64,000 nucleotides of DNA from Pluralibacter gergoviae ATCC 33028 = NBRC 105706 (GCF_001598855.1 NZ_BCZS01000006.1:164892-228891); one strand, 5' to 3'; shown: positions 1 through 9,010, counted from the first letter of the stretch. Notes: a model not told the origin generated them from the letters alone. Program-made: numbers and translations.

Positions 1-224
1 CGCTGCTCGGTACCGGCCTCGGCGTGCTGCTCGCCAGCCAGCTCAATAACCTGATGCCGATTATCGGCGCCTTCCTCGACGGCGGCGCGCTGCCGGTGGC
101 CATTGAGCCGCTGCAGGTAATTATCATCGCGCTGGTGGCGATGCTGCTGGCGCTGCTGTCAACGCTTTATCCTTCCTGGCGCGCGGCCGCCACTCAACCC
201 GCTGAGGCTTTACGTTATGAATAA
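1..224 (+). CDS. lolC: LolC, lipoprotein-releasing ABC transporter permease (3' end only)
   Basis: Partial gene, cut by the window start; the frame is open from base 3 to the TAA at 222-224. The visible 74 codons end with a hydrophobic segment followed by a short tail containing [18 protein letters not shown], the classic C-terminus of LolC/LolE-type permeases (last transmembrane helix plus basic cytoplasmic tail). LolC pairs with LolE in the inner membrane and LolD in the cytoplasm to detach mature lipoproteins and hand them to LolA. The stop codon overlaps the lolD start by 8 bases, so lolC-lolD are probably translationally coupled. Confidence 0.93.
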   Translation, partial: LLGTGLGVLLASQLNNLMPIIGAFLDGGALPVAIEPLQVIIIALVAMLLALLSTLYPSWRAAATQPAEALRYE

Positions 225-918
225 GATCCTGCTGCAGTGCGACAGCCTGTGCAAACGCTATCAGGAAGGCACCGTGCAGACCGACGTGCTGCACAACGTC
301 AGCTTCAGCATCGGCGAGGGCGAAATGATGGCGATTGTCGGCAGCTCCGGCTCCGGCAAGAGTACCCTGCTGCACCTGCTGGGCGGCCTGGATACGCCGA
401 CCTCCGGCGATGTTATTTTCGGCGACCGGCCGCTCTCTAAGATGTCTTTGGCAGCGAAGGCCGAGCTGCGCAACCGCGAGCTGGGCTTTATCTACCAGTT
501 TCACCACCTGCTGCCGGACTTTACCGCTCAGGAAAACGTGGCGATGCCGCTGCTGATCGGCAAAAAGAAACCCGCTGAAATCGCCGAGCGCGCGAGGGCG
601 ATGCTGGACGCCGTCGGCCTCGATCACCGCCGCAATCACCGCCCGTCGGAGCTCTCCGGCGGCGAGCGCCAGCGCGTGGCGATCGCCCGCGCGCTGGTCA
701 ATGAACCGCGGCTGGTAATGGCCGATGAGCCGACCGGTAACCTCGACGCCCGCAACGCCGACAGCATCTTTAAACTGCTGGGTGAGCTGAATCAGAAGCA
801 GGGTACCGCGTTTCTGGTGGTGACCCACGATCTGCTGCTGGCCAGGCGCATGGGCCGCCAGCTGGAGATGCGCGACGGCCACCTGAGCGCCGAACTGACC
901 CTGACGGGAGCCGAGTAA
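217..918 (+). CDS. lolD: LolD, ATPase of the lipoprotein-releasing system
   Basis: 233 aa ABC ATPase. Walker [10 protein letters not shown] is at residues 42-50, Q-loop Gln near 94, signature LSGGE at 146-150, Walker B LVMADE at 166-171 and the switch His near 204. The stretch [18 protein letters not shown] is the LolD-specific form of the Q-loop region that contacts the membrane partners. It drives LolCDE extraction of outer-membrane-destined lipoproteins. It overlaps lolC at its start, and its last base is shared with the lolE ATG at 918, so lolCDE reads as one tightly coupled operon. Confidence 0.97.
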   Translation: MNKILLQCDSLCKRYQEGTVQTDVLHNVSFSIGEGEMMAIVGSSGSGKSTLLHLLGGLDTPTSGDVIFGDRPLSKMSLAAKAELRNRELGFIYQFHHLLPDFTAQENVAMPLLIGKKKPAEIAERARAMLDAVGLDHRRNHRPSELSGGERQRVAIARALVNEPRLVMADEPTGNLDARNADSIFKLLGELNQKQGTAFLVVTHDLLLARRMGRQLEMRDGHLSAELTLTGAE

Positions 919-2162
919 TGGCTTCTTCGCTCTCTCTGCTTATTGGCCTGCGCTTCCGCCGCGGGCGCCGGCGCAGCGGCATGGTGTCGCTGATCTCCGT
1001 TATCTCGACCGTCGGCATCGCGCTCGGCGTGGCGGTGCTGATCGTCGGCCTCAGCGCGATGAACGGCTTCGAGCGCGAACTTAACAACCGCATTCTGGCC
1101 GTGGTTCCCCACGGCGAAATTGAGCCGGTCAACCAGCCGTGGAACAACTGGCAGGAGGCCCTGGCCAACGTCCAGAAGGTGAAGGGTATCGTTGCGGCCG
1201 CGCCGTACATTCGCTTTACCGGCCTTGTTGAGAGCGGCAGCAATCTGCGCGCGATTCAGATTAAAGGCGTCGATCCGCAGCAGGAAACCCGCCTCAGCGC
1301 GCTGCCGACGTACGTGCAGAACAACGCCTGGGCGGGCTTTAAGGCGGGCGATCAGCAGATTATCCTCGGCAAGGGCGTGGCCGATGCCCTTAAGGTGAAG
1401 CAGGGCGACTGGGTCTCCATCATGATCCCCAACTCCGACAAAGAGCACCAGCTGATGCAGCCCAAGCGCGTGCGCCTGCACGTTACCGGTATTCTGCAGC
1501 TCAGCGGCCAGCTCGACCACAGCTTTGCCATGATCCCGATCGACGATGCCCGCCAGTATCTCGATATGGGCAGCAGCGTGACCGGCATCGCCCTGAAGGT
1601 GAACGACGTCTTCAGCGCTAACAAGCTGGTACGCGACGCCGGCGAGGTGACCAACAGCTACGTGTATATCAAGAGCTGGATCGGCACTTACGGCTATATG
1701 TACCGCGATATTCAGATGATCCGCGCCATCATGTATCTGGCGATGATCCTCGTTATCGGCGTGGCCTGCTTTAACATCGTCTCGACGCTGGTGATGGCGG
1801 TGAAAGATAAAAGTAGCGATATTGCGGTGCTGCGCACGCTTGGCGCGAAAGACGGGCTGATTCGCGCAATCTTCGTGTGGTATGGTTTGCTGGCCGGGGT
1901 GATGGGCAGCGTCAGCGGGGCGGTTATCGGCGTGCTCTGCGCCCTGAACCTGACCGCGATCATTAAGGGGATTGAAACCCTGATCGGGCATCAGTTCCTC
2001 TCCGGCGATATCTATTTTATTGACTTCCTGCCGTCTGAACTGCACTGGCTGGACGTCTTTTATGTCCTGATCACCGCCCTGGTGCTGAGCCTGCTGGCAA
2101 GCTGGTATCCTGCCCGCCGCGCCAGCCGCATCGATCCCGCCAGGGTGTTAAGTGGTCAGTAG
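918..2162 (+). CDS. lolE: LolE, lipoprotein-releasing ABC transporter permease
   Basis: 414 aa, the same length as E. coli LolE. One transmembrane segment lies near residues 20-45, followed by a large periplasmic domain of about 220 residues and three further hydrophobic segments in the last 150 residues, the FtsX/MacB-type permease architecture. It ends in the same basic tail type as LolC ([18 protein letters not shown]). LolE binds the lipoprotein substrate in the LolCDE complex. It is the last gene of the operon; a REP-like repeat follows before nagK. Confidence 0.97.
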   Translation: MASSLSLLIGLRFRRGRRRSGMVSLISVISTVGIALGVAVLIVGLSAMNGFERELNNRILAVVPHGEIEPVNQPWNNWQEALANVQKVKGIVAAAPYIRFTGLVESGSNLRAIQIKGVDPQQETRLSALPTYVQNNAWAGFKAGDQQIILGKGVADALKVKQGDWVSIMIPNSDKEHQLMQPKRVRLHVTGILQLSGQLDHSFAMIPIDDARQYLDMGSSVTGIALKVNDVFSANKLVRDAGEVTNSYVYIKSWIGTYGYMYRDIQMIRAIMYLAMILVIGVACFNIVSTLVMAVKDKSSDIAVLRTLGAKDGLIRAIFVWYGLLAGVMGSVSGAVIGVLCALNLTAIIKGIETLIGHQFLSGDIYFIDFLPSELHWLDVFYVLITALVLSLLASWYPARRASRIDPARVLSGQ

Positions 2163-2189
2163 TTCGGCGTCGTGCCAGCGACGACATCC

Positions 2190-2220
2190 GTAGGCCCGCG
2201 CAAGCGAAGCGCCGCCGGGC
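2190..2220. repeat. REP-like palindromic unit between lolE and nagK
   Basis: The segment begins GTAGGCCCG, has a central CAAGCGAAGCG and ends CGCCGGGC, an imperfect palindrome of the REP/PU type. Close relatives occur at 13285-13315 and twice at 42435-42504. It is preceded by a small inverted repeat (GTCGT/ACGAC) at about 2168-2185. Such units sit between genes and can stabilise the upstream mRNA. Confidence 0.7.
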
Positions 2221-2281
2221 AACGCGCGGCACAACGTCATTTACGTCCTTGCCCTGTCGGGCAAGTTAAAGAGGAATGACC

Positions 2282-3193
2282 ATGTACTACGGATTCGATA
2301 TCGGCGGCAGCAAAATTGCCCTCGGGGTCTTCGACGGGCAGCGCAGGCAGCAGTGGGAAACGCGGATACCGACGCCGCACAGCGGCTACGACGCTTTTCT
2401 TGACGCCGTCTGCGGCCTGGTGGCGCAGGCCGATAGCCGCTTTGGCGTGAAGGGCAGCGTCGGCATCGGTATTCCCGGGATGCCGGAAACCGCCGACGGC
2501 ACGCTTTACGCGGCTAACGTCCCGGCCGCCAGCGGCAGGCCGCTGCGCGCCGACCTCAGCGCGCGCCTCGGACGCGACGTGCGCCTCGATAACGACGCCA
2601 ACTGCTTTGCGCTCTCCGAGGCGTGGGACGATGAATTTACCGCCTACCCGCTGGTGATGGGGCTGATCCTCGGCACCGGCGTCGGCGGTGGCCTGGTGCT
2701 CAACGGCAAATCGATAACCGGCCACAGCTACATTACCGGCGAGTTTGGCCACATCCGCCTGCCGGTGGATGCGCTGGAAGTAGTGGGGCGCGAATTTCCG
2801 CTCACCCGCTGCGGCTGCGGCCAGCTCGGCTGCATCGAGAACTATCTTTCCGGGCGCGGCTTTGCCTGGCTTTATCAGCACTACTATCAGCAGCCGCTGA
2901 GCGGGCCGGAAATCGTCGAACGCTGGCAGCAGGGCGACAAGCGGGCCCGTGAGCACGTTGAGCGCTATCTTGACCTGCTGGCGGTGTGCCTGGGTAACAT
3001 ACTGACTATCGTCGATCCCGATTTACTGGTGATCGGCGGCGGATTATCTAACTTTAGTGCCATTGCGGATGGCCTGGCCGCCCGCCTGCCGCGCCACCTG
3101 CTGCCGGTAGCCCGCGTTCCGCGCATCGAGCAGGCGCGCCACGGCGACGCCGGCGGCATGCGCGGGGCGGCATTTCTGCACCTTACGGATTAA
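2282..3193 (+). CDS. nagK: NagK, N-acetyl-D-glucosamine kinase (ROK family)
   Basis: 303 aa from the ATG at 2282, matching E. coli NagK; an in-frame ATG at 2276 touches the GAGGA ribosome site at 2271-2275, so 2282 (6 bases downstream) is the better start. ROK features: DIGGSK phosphate-binding motif near residue 7, catalytic Asp in DNDANC near 103-108, glycine loop GTGVGGG near 131-137, EFGH at 154-157 and the zinc motif CGCGQLGC at 177-184. It phosphorylates N-acetylglucosamine recovered from cell-wall turnover. cobB follows after 14 bases, as in E. coli. Confidence 0.95.
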   Translation: MYYGFDIGGSKIALGVFDGQRRQQWETRIPTPHSGYDAFLDAVCGLVAQADSRFGVKGSVGIGIPGMPETADGTLYAANVPAASGRPLRADLSARLGRDVRLDNDANCFALSEAWDDEFTAYPLVMGLILGTGVGGGLVLNGKSITGHSYITGEFGHIRLPVDALEVVGREFPLTRCGCGQLGCIENYLSGRGFAWLYQHYYQQPLSGPEIVERWQQGDKRAREHVERYLDLLAVCLGNILTIVDPDLLVIGGGLSNFSAIADGLAARLPRHLLPVARVPRIEQARHGDAGGMRGAAFLHLTD

Positions 3194-3207
3194 ACTCAGG
3201 AGCCCAC

Positions 3208-4029
3208 ATGCAGTCGCGCCGACTACCCCGACTTGTCCGCTTTCGTCGCAACAAACGTCGCCAGCGCCAGCGCCTGCGCCAGCGGCTATTTTTTAGAGAT
3301 ACAGCGGTACCCGATATGATGGAAAAACCAAGAGTCGTCGTACTGACCGGGGCAGGGATCTCGGCCGAATCAGGAATTCAGACCTTCCGCGCGGCGGACG
3401 GACTGTGGGAAGAGCACCGCGTTGAAGACGTCGCCACGCCGGAGGGCTTCGCCCGCGATCCGGCGCTGGTGCAGGCGTTCTACAACGCGCGCCGCCGACA
3501 GCTGCAGCAGCCGGCCATCGCGCCCAATGCCGCGCACCTGGCGCTGGCGAAGCTGGAGGCCGAACTCGGCGACCGCTTTCTGCTGGTAACCCAGAATATC
3601 GACAACCTGCACGAGCGGGCGGGCAGCCAGCGCGTTATCCATATGCACGGCGAGCTGCTGAAGGTGCGCTGCGCCTGGAGCGGACAGGTGCTGGAGTGGA
3701 CCGGCGACGTGAATCCCGGCGACAAGTGCCACTGCTGCCAGTTTCCGCAGCCGCTGCGCCCGCACGTGGTGTGGTTCGGCGAAATGCCGCTCGGCATGGA
3801 CGAGATCTACAGCGCCCTGGCCGCCGCCGATATCTTTATCGCTATCGGCACCTCCGGCCACGTCTATCCGGCGGCGGGCTTTGTCCACGAAGCGAAGCTG
3901 CAGGGGGCGCATACCGTCGAGCTGAACCTTGAACCGAGCCAGGTGGGCAGCGAGTTCGAGGAGAAGCATTACGGGATGGCGAGTGAGGTGGTGGTCACGT
4001 TTGTGGACGAGCTGTTGAAAGATCTGTAA
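3208..4029 (+). CDS. cobB: CobB, NAD-dependent protein deacylase (sirtuin)
   Basis: 273 aa sirtuin. After a strongly basic Arg/Gln-rich extension of about 38 residues comes the NAD-binding GAGISAESG at 48-56, TQNIDNLH at 128-135, the catalytic His147 in HMHGEL, and zinc cysteines at 155, 174, 176/177. Tyr92 and Arg95, which select succinyl-lysine in class III sirtuins, are present. It removes acetyl and succinyl groups from lysines, for example reactivating acetyl-CoA synthetase. The ATG at 3208 gives the long isoform; an internal ATG pair at residues 37-38 would give the short isoform known from enterics. Co-oriented with nagK 14 bases upstream. Confidence 0.95.
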   Translation: MQSRRLPRLVRFRRNKRRQRQRLRQRLFFRDTAVPDMMEKPRVVVLTGAGISAESGIQTFRAADGLWEEHRVEDVATPEGFARDPALVQAFYNARRRQLQQPAIAPNAAHLALAKLEAELGDRFLLVTQNIDNLHERAGSQRVIHMHGELLKVRCAWSGQVLEWTGDVNPGDKCHCCQFPQPLRPHVVWFGEMPLGMDEIYSALAAADIFIAIGTSGHVYPAAGFVHEAKLQGAHTVELNLEPSQVGSEFEEKHYGMASEVVVTFVDELLKDL

Positions 4030-4037
4030 CGTGTCTG

Positions 4038-4074
4038 GCAGTACAATGTCTCCTCCGTTGGGACATTGTACTGC
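4038..4074. repeat. Perfect 13-bp inverted repeat after cobB (possible bidirectional terminator)
   Basis: GCAGTACAATGTC at 4038-4050 and its exact reverse complement at 4062-4074 flank an 11-base loop. It lies between two convergent genes (cobB and the 405-aa gene) and marks the GC-rich side of the AT-rich insert. There is no T-tract on either side, so a strong intrinsic terminator is not certain. Confidence 0.6.
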
Positions 4075-4088
4075 GCTCTCCGGGTCGG

Positions 4089-5306
4089 CTATAAAGTTAA
4101 TTTGTCGAGCAGTACCATCCAGCCCATCGGTTCGCTGATAATGCTCTCCGCGTGATATTTATGAATTATCCTGCTCAGGCCGCGCTGGCTGAGGATCTCA
4201 CTGATGATTTCCGTCGCTTTGCCATTGGTGGTTGTCTCTACGCGATCAAATAGCGCGCCGTTGCGATACCCGTCTCTTATTCTGTCGGTCTGATATTTCT
4301 TTCGAAATTGCTCTTTGTAAGCCAGGAAGTGTATTTGCTGACATATTTCTTCCAGCGCATCATTGTCAAGTTTAATGACGCTGTCGAAAATTTTTTTTGT
4401 TTGATTGAGATTGTCGGCGCCTGCTTTACCGGAGTTTTGCGACGGTGGCATTTGTTTATTGATCGCGAAATTAGTAATAAGTTTTTGAGTAAGATCAAGC
4501 GCGGGCGACACCGGTGCGACATAACTCATATCAGGGATCACGCCGCTACCGGGTAGCGATGAGAAGACGGCCGAAACGGTCTTTCTGGCGGTCTTCGCAG
4601 ATTTAAGTTTGATAATAATGCCAAGGCCCTGTTTTAGCGTTGCGCTGTCAGCACCGATGGTGCCGGATGAGCCAATCTCTTTATTAATATTTATCAGCTT
4701 ACACAGGTGAGCAATTGAATTCTTGCTTGAATCAATCGCCGTGCCTAAGTTGATAACGTTAATGCCGGCGGTGTGCGCCAGCGCCGGCGTGAAACCTACG
4801 GACGCGGATTTCCTGAACAGATTCTTTGCTTTCCGGTGGTGCAGATAGCTAAGGGTATTATTGTTAGCCTCTGGCCGGGTGAAACTCAGTAGGTTGTCAG
4901 CGGCTCTTTTCTCTTCCTGCGCCAGGGTTAACTGGTGGCCGCCGCGAGAAGCGGTGGCGCTATTTAACTGTGAAGTATTATAGTGGTATGAGGTCTGCGC
5001 ATCGGGGTCCTGAGAGGGATCAACGTGAATGACTCTGGATTTTTCAAGGAGGTCGTAGAGAAAGTTTTTGATCAGCGGGTTCACACATTTATTAGGATCG
5101 TTTTTTATTTCACGTATTTTCTCTCCCCAGTCGATAACGCTGAGGATAACTTCAACGCCGCCCAGGCTATAACCCGAATAGTTATTATAGGTCATGCTGG
5201 CATCACCGGCCTTCAGACCACCATTGACGGTAGCATGGGTATTCTCGTGATTAGCTTTGATCTCTTTATACGATCTCTTACTGAATCGCTGGAGGAATGT
5301 TGTCAT
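4089..5306 (-). CDS. Unrecognised 405-aa protein downstream of hcp, candidate T6SS effector
   Basis: I do not recognise a family. The protein is hydrophilic, Ser/Asn/Lys-rich, without a signal peptide or a clear membrane helix. It starts at the ATG at 5304-5306; no good ribosome site precedes it. Features that can be seen: a His-containing central patch (YHYN and RGGHQ, about residues 107-125), and a Lys/Arg-rich C-terminal third. Base composition is clearly more AT-rich than the flanking core genes, indicating transfer. It follows hcp on the same strand after a 143-base gap that holds a large terminator-like stem-loop. Linkage to an orphan hcp suggests cargo loaded into the Hcp tube, but this is inference; no toxin motif and no obvious immunity gene were found. 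Confidence 0.7.
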   Translation of the reverse strand: MTTFLQRFSKRSYKEIKANHENTHATVNGGLKAGDASMTYNNYSGYSLGGVEVILSVIDWGEKIREIKNDPNKCVNPLIKNFLYDLLEKSRVIHVDPSQDPDAQTSYHYNTSQLNSATASRGGHQLTLAQEEKRAADNLLSFTRPEANNNTLSYLHHRKAKNLFRKSASVGFTPALAHTAGINVINLGTAIDSSKNSIAHLCKLININKEIGSSGTIGADSATLKQGLGIIIKLKSAKTARKTVSAVFSSLPGSGVIPDMSYVAPVSPALDLTQKLITNFAINKQMPPSQNSGKAGADNLNQTKKIFDSVIKLDNDALEEICQQIHFLAYKEQFRKKYQTDRIRDGYRNGALFDRVETTTNGKATEIISEILSQRGLSRIIHKYHAESIISEPMGWMVLLDKLTL

Positions 5307-5354
5307 GATGAGTCCGCGAGAGTGGAGGTAAAATTAGCTTTCTGACGCTGGCAG

Positions 5355-5434
5355 AAAAAAGGCATGAATTAGCCCGTGGCATTTCTTAATACAACCGCGT
5401 GGCTGCGGGTAAGAAACGGACGTGGCTAATTCAT
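5355..5434 (-). terminator. Large stem-loop with T-tract between hcp and the 405-aa gene
   Basis: Arms at 5364-5388 and 5410-5434 pair through two blocks (GGCTAATTCAT with its complement, and TAAGAAA with TTTCTTA), around a GC-rich loop. On the minus strand the hairpin is followed directly by six T residues (5355-5360). It would stop or reduce transcription after hcp, so the 405-aa gene downstream would be expressed by read-through. Confidence 0.65.
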
Positions 5435-5449
5435 CATGCGTGCAATGGC

Positions 5450-5932
5450 TTACGCTTCTTTATTTTCTTTGATGTTCCATCCGGCGGAGACTTCTGCCCC
5501 CTTACTGCCCTGCTGCGTCTGCTCCCAGTACTGCTGCTTAACCGAGGATGCCTGGAAAGAGTAGGCGACGCCTATTGTGTCATCACCACCTGCGCCGGTA
5601 TAGCGCACGGAGGTCACGAGCACATCGGTTAAGGTGATTTTTGCGTATTCAACCTGGTTCCCGCCCGCTTTGCAGACGGACAGCTCAACACTTTTAACAT
5701 GCTTACCGCTGGCGCAGTACTTAAGGATCGAGGGCGTCGCTTTATCAATAAGCGCAATGACTTCGAGATCGTTAAAATTTACTTTTCCGGCGCCGCCGCC
5801 GCCGCCTACCGACATATTGCCCGGCTGGCTTGCTCCCCACGAAAAAGAGTGTATGTCGGTCCAGTTTTTATGATTAGAATCATTGGATTCTCCCGTGACG
5901 CCTTCTACTTTCAGATACATATCGATAGACAT
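5450..5932 (-). CDS. hcp: Hcp, type VI secretion tube/effector-carrier protein
   Basis: 160 aa, the usual length for the Hcp1 (DUF796) family: MSIDMYLKVEGVTGES at the N-terminus, the IHSFSWG strand at 27-33, the Gly-rich loop at 43-49, and the C-terminal YSFQASSVKQQYWEQT strand. Hcp hexamers stack into the inner tube of the T6SS and carry small effectors in the lumen. No tssB, tssC, vgrG, clpV or other T6SS structural gene is in the window, so this is an orphan hcp that would need a machine encoded elsewhere. Ribosome site GGA lies just before the ATG. AT-rich flanks and its absence at the equivalent E. coli locus point to transfer. Confidence 0.93.
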   Translation of the reverse strand: MSIDMYLKVEGVTGESNDSNHKNWTDIHSFSWGASQPGNMSVGGGGGAGKVNFNDLEVIALIDKATPSILKYCASGKHVKSVELSVCKAGGNQVEYAKITLTDVLVTSVRYTGAGGDDTIGVAYSFQASSVKQQYWEQTQQGSKGAEVSAGWNIKENKEA

Positions 5933-6337
5933 ATTTCATTCCATTAGCAGGTTAAGGATAAGCAGAGCAATTAATAAATAACGTTACCCTGTTGTCATTT
6001 CAATAAGTTTATTTACGGCAGTAACAATATGAGAGTTTTCTTAATAAGTAGCCCGCGTACTGCAATAAATCTGTCATAATTAACGACCGGCGATTCCTTC
6101 TGCTCATTGTTTATGCTGCTTTATATTAATAAAGGTTATGGTTTGCCTGATTATATGAATATGCAATGACTTTCATTCGAAAATAAATGCAAAAACTATT
6201 TTCTTCGCTGACGGAAGTACAGGCCGGAGGCGTTACATTTTGATGCTTTTTTAAATGAAATATCTTTATTTGAAATAAAGAGCGACGATGCGCCAGCAGA
6301 GGGGGGAAGCGGGAGATAGCGGGTTTACCGGGTAAAA
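5933..6337. other. AT-rich region without genes upstream of hcp
   Basis: About 400 bases of low-GC sequence between hcp and the pot terminator. Apart from the hcp promoter candidate I see only very short open frames without ribosome sites and nothing that resembles a T6SS gene. It looks like the distal part of the acquired insert. Confidence 0.5.
5975..6003 (-). promoter_or_regulatory. Likely hcp promoter
   Basis: On the minus strand TTGAAA (5998-6003) and TATTTA (5975-5980) are separated by exactly 17 bases, a good sigma-70 arrangement about 40 bases upstream of the hcp ATG. Confidence 0.5.
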
Positions 6338-6357
6338 GGAGCGTGATGGCACGCTCC
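6334..6357 (-). terminator. Terminator of the pot operon
   Basis: GGAGCGT (6338-6344) and ACGCTCC (6351-6357) form a 7-bp stem with a 6-base loop; on the minus strand it is followed by TTTT (6334-6337), 12 bases after the potD stop codon. Confidence 0.75.
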
Positions 6358-6369
6358 CTCCGGGGACAA

Positions 6370-7428
6370 TTATCGTCCGGCCTTCAGCCGCTGATAATAC
6401 TCTTCATAAATCCGGCTGGCGTCGCCGACGTCGTTCTGCCACTCGCCTTTTTTAATGGTTTCCGCATCCGGATAGAGGCTCTTATCGTTCGCCACCTTCG
6501 GGTCCAGCAGCTTGCGCGCCGCCAGGTTCGGCGTCGGGTAGCCGATGGTTTCCGCCACCTGTTTCGCCACGTCCGGGCGCAGCAGGAAGTTAATCAGCTT
6601 CAGCGCGCCGTCGACGTTTTTGGCGTTGGCCGGAATGGCGAGGCTGTCCATCCAGAAAATGCCGCCCTCGGCGGGCCACACGGTTTCCAGCGGCGTACCG
6701 GCCTGGCGGGCAACGTAGGCAGAACCGTTCCACACCATGCCGACATTAACCTCGCCTTCCATATACGGATTCGCCGGGTTGTCGGAGTTAAAGGCCGCGA
6801 CGTTTGGCATCAGTTTCTGCAGTTCGTGATAGGCGGCTTCAATCTCTTTCGGATCGGTGGTATTACCGGACTTACCCATTTTGAGCAGCGCCATCTGGAA
6901 CACTTCCCGGGCGTCGTCGGTCAGCAGCAGGCTGCCTTTATACTCCGGCTTCCACAGGTCGGCCCAGCGGGTGACCGTTTTCGGGTCGATAGCGTCGCTG
7001 TTAACGCCGATGGTGGTCGCGCCCCAGATATAGGGGATCGAATAGTCGTTGTTCGGATCGAACGGCTTGTTGAGCATCTCGGGATCGAGATTGTGGAAGT
7101 TGGTCAGCTTGCTTTTATCTATCTTCTGGATCATGCCCTCTTTGCGCATCTTATCGACGAAGTAGGTAGAGGGGACCACCAGATCGTAGGCGCCCTGCTT
7201 ATAGGTCTTGAGCTTGGCGTACATGGTTTCGTTCGACTCGTAGGTCGAGTAGATAACCTTGATCCCGGTCTCTTTAGTGAACTGCTCCAGCAGCCCCGGC
7301 GGGACGTACTCGGTCCAGTTGTAGAAGTAGAGCGTTTTATTGTCATTGTTCGGCGCATCGGCAGCGCTGGCGGCGTGAATGCCCATCGCCAGCAGACCTG
7401 CGGCTACCAGAGGTGACCACTTTTTCAT
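6370..7428 (-). CDS. potD: PotD, spermidine/putrescine-binding periplasmic protein
   Basis: 352 aa (E. coli 348). A signal peptide occupies residues 1-22 (Lys-Lys N-terminus, hydrophobic core, HAASAAD cleavage region). The mature part is a type II solute-binding protein: [18 protein letters not shown] at the start, WTEY and the later WNGSAY and [10 protein letters not shown] segments carry the acidic and aromatic polyamine-binding residues. It delivers spermidine (preferred) and putrescine to PotABC. In E. coli potD follows potC directly; here a CadB-type antiporter gene and an internal hairpin come between. Confidence 0.96.
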   Translation of the reverse strand: MKKWSPLVAAGLLAMGIHAASAADAPNNDNKTLYFYNWTEYVPPGLLEQFTKETGIKVIYSTYESNETMYAKLKTYKQGAYDLVVPSTYFVDKMRKEGMIQKIDKSKLTNFHNLDPEMLNKPFDPNNDYSIPYIWGATTIGVNSDAIDPKTVTRWADLWKPEYKGSLLLTDDAREVFQMALLKMGKSGNTTDPKEIEAAYHELQKLMPNVAAFNSDNPANPYMEGEVNVGMVWNGSAYVARQAGTPLETVWPAEGGIFWMDSLAIPANAKNVDGALKLINFLLRPDVAKQVAETIGYPTPNLAARKLLDPKVANDKSLYPDAETIKKGEWQNDVGDASRIYEEYYQRLKAGR

Positions 7429-7537
7429 TGAGCCTGATTCCCCATAGTGAAGGTCGAAGCAAGAGGCGAAGCCTCTCCATCCTGCGACGTTGCAGGGGCG
7501 CCATTATAGGAGCCGGGGAGCGGAGGGTAAAGGAAAG

Positions 7538-7562
7538 CGGGCGGAACCGAAGATCCCGCCCG
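7538..7562 (-). terminator. Hairpin between the CadB-like gene and potD
   Basis: CGGGCGG (7538-7544) and CCGCCCG (7556-7562) form a 7-bp GC stem; on the minus strand the next bases are CTTTCCTTT, an imperfect T-tract. It lies 10 bases after the antiporter stop codon and could attenuate transcription into potD or protect the upstream mRNA. Confidence 0.5.
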
Positions 7563-7571
7563 TGTTGACGG

Positions 7572-8909
7572 CTATTTAGCCAGCGTTTTCGCAACCGCTG
7601 TCTGCGCGGATGCCCGCTGGCTATCGCCCTGTTTGCGGGCGTAGAACATCAGGATACTGAGGCTGATAATCAGCGTGGCGGCAAGCTTGGTCTCGTCCGC
7701 GCCGGCCAGCGCCACAAAGCAGAACACGCAGCCGGCAAGCGAGGCAAAGGCGCTGAAGGTGTTGCGGAAGGTGAAGCCCTCCATCTGAATCAGCGCAATA
7801 CAGGAGTAGAAGTAGGGGAGCATGGTGAGCAGCACCGCGATACCGATGAGGTTGCCGAAGATATCCGAGGTGTGCGCATTGCCGGCGCTCATCCAGGTCA
7901 TCAGCGCCATCAGGGCCGTCATCTTCAGGGCCGAAAGCACGATCCCCATCCGCGGTACGCCGTGGCTATCCACTTTTCCGTAAATTTTCGGGAAGGTGCC
8001 GTCGCGGGCGGCGCGCACTCCGGCCTGGCCTACCAGCATCATCCACGAGCCGAGCGCTGCAAGGCAGGCAAAAGCGGTAAAGGCCGATACCACCGGGGCC
8101 GCCCAGCCGCCGACCATCATCGAGACGCTGGCGGCAAACGGCGCGCCGGTATGCGACATTGTTTGGGCCGGGAACATGCCGCTCATCACCTGGGTGGCGG
8201 CAATATAGACGACCCCCGCCATCAGCGTGCCCAGCATGGTGGCCAGGGGCACGGTGCGGGTTGGGTTTTTGACCAGGCCGGAGCTGACCGCGGCGCTCTC
8301 GACGCCGACGAAGGCCCACAGGCAGATGAGCACGCTGTGCATGATCGCCGTCCCATCGCTGACCCGGGAGGTGTTCCAGTTAGCCTTATACAGCGCCGGA
8401 TCGAACCAGTGCCAGCCCGCGACGGCGGTTCCCACTACCGGGATAAGCACCAGAATCAGCCCCAGGGTCGTCAGGCGGCTGACCCAGTTACCGCCCAGCA
8501 TATTGATGAACGCCATGATCCAGATGAAGACAATACTGGCGATGCCGGCCGGGACGGGATTGTTAAGAACCGGGAAAAAGACCGACAGATAAGCCACCCC
8601 GGCAATACAGTCGGCGAGATTACCGATCCAGTTGGCGTGGTAATAGAGCACCGCGGTCTGAAAGCCAAATGACGGCCCGATGCGCCCGGCGTAGGCGATG
8701 GGCCCGCCGACCTGCGGATCTTTGGTGGAGAATCGGGCAAAGACATAGGCCAGCGACATCGCGCCGACCAGAGTAATTAACCATCCGAAAAGTGCAATAG
8801 AGCCGGTTTTCGCCAGATTCGCAGGAAGCAGGGCGATGCCGCTGCCCATCATGTTTCCCGCGACGATACCGGTACAGGCAAAAAGCCCGATTTGTTTTGA
8901 AGACGCCAT
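7572..8909 (-). CDS. CadB-like APC-family diamine/amino acid antiporter inside the pot operon
   Basis: 445 aa (E. coli CadB 444). The N-terminus GLFACTGIVAGNMMGSGIAL, the GGPIAYAGRI segment, YHANWIGNLADCIAGV and LCLWAFVGVESAAVSSG match CadB far better than PotE or AdiC. About 12 hydrophobic segments. CadB exchanges cytoplasmic cadaverine for external lysine, or imports cadaverine by proton symport at neutral pH. No cadA or other decarboxylase lies nearby, so this copy lacks its usual partner and sits among polyamine uptake genes; a role in cadaverine or putrescine uptake or exchange is inferred. The 126-base gap to potC carries a sigma-70 promoter and a CRP-like site, so it need not depend on the potA promoter. 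Confidence 0.93.
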   Translation of the reverse strand: MASSKQIGLFACTGIVAGNMMGSGIALLPANLAKTGSIALFGWLITLVGAMSLAYVFARFSTKDPQVGGPIAYAGRIGPSFGFQTAVLYYHANWIGNLADCIAGVAYLSVFFPVLNNPVPAGIASIVFIWIMAFINMLGGNWVSRLTTLGLILVLIPVVGTAVAGWHWFDPALYKANWNTSRVSDGTAIMHSVLICLWAFVGVESAAVSSGLVKNPTRTVPLATMLGTLMAGVVYIAATQVMSGMFPAQTMSHTGAPFAASVSMMVGGWAAPVVSAFTAFACLAALGSWMMLVGQAGVRAARDGTFPKIYGKVDSHGVPRMGIVLSALKMTALMALMTWMSAGNAHTSDIFGNLIGIAVLLTMLPYFYSCIALIQMEGFTFRNTFSAFASLAGCVFCFVALAGADETKLAATLIISLSILMFYARKQGDSQRASAQTAVAKTLAK

Positions 8910-8963
8910 TCAAGCCCCCGTTACGTCAGCCAGTGCTGCGTTCCTTCGCGGCTCGCTTAAGTG

Positions 8964-8992
8964 AAATTAAAAATCACCGTATTGTATGACAA
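8964..8992 (-). promoter_or_regulatory. Sigma-70 promoter upstream of the CadB-like gene
   Basis: Minus strand TTGTCA (8987-8992), 17-base spacer, TAATTT (8964-8969). It lies in the potC to antiporter gap and would transcribe the antiporter and perhaps potD independently of potABC. Confidence 0.55.
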
Positions 8993-8994
8993 AA

Positions 8995-9010
8995 CGTGAG
9001 GTAAATCACA
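8995..9010. promoter_or_regulatory. CRP-like site upstream of the CadB-like gene
   Basis: CGTGA, six bases, TCACA: nine of the ten core bases of the CRP consensus (TGTGA-N6-TCACA). It abuts the -35 hexamer of the antiporter promoter at the spacing expected for a class II activated promoter. Confidence 0.5.

Noticed and set aside
792..2045. A 417-codon open frame opposite lolE
   Set aside because: Shadow of lolE; no start signal or family resemblance.
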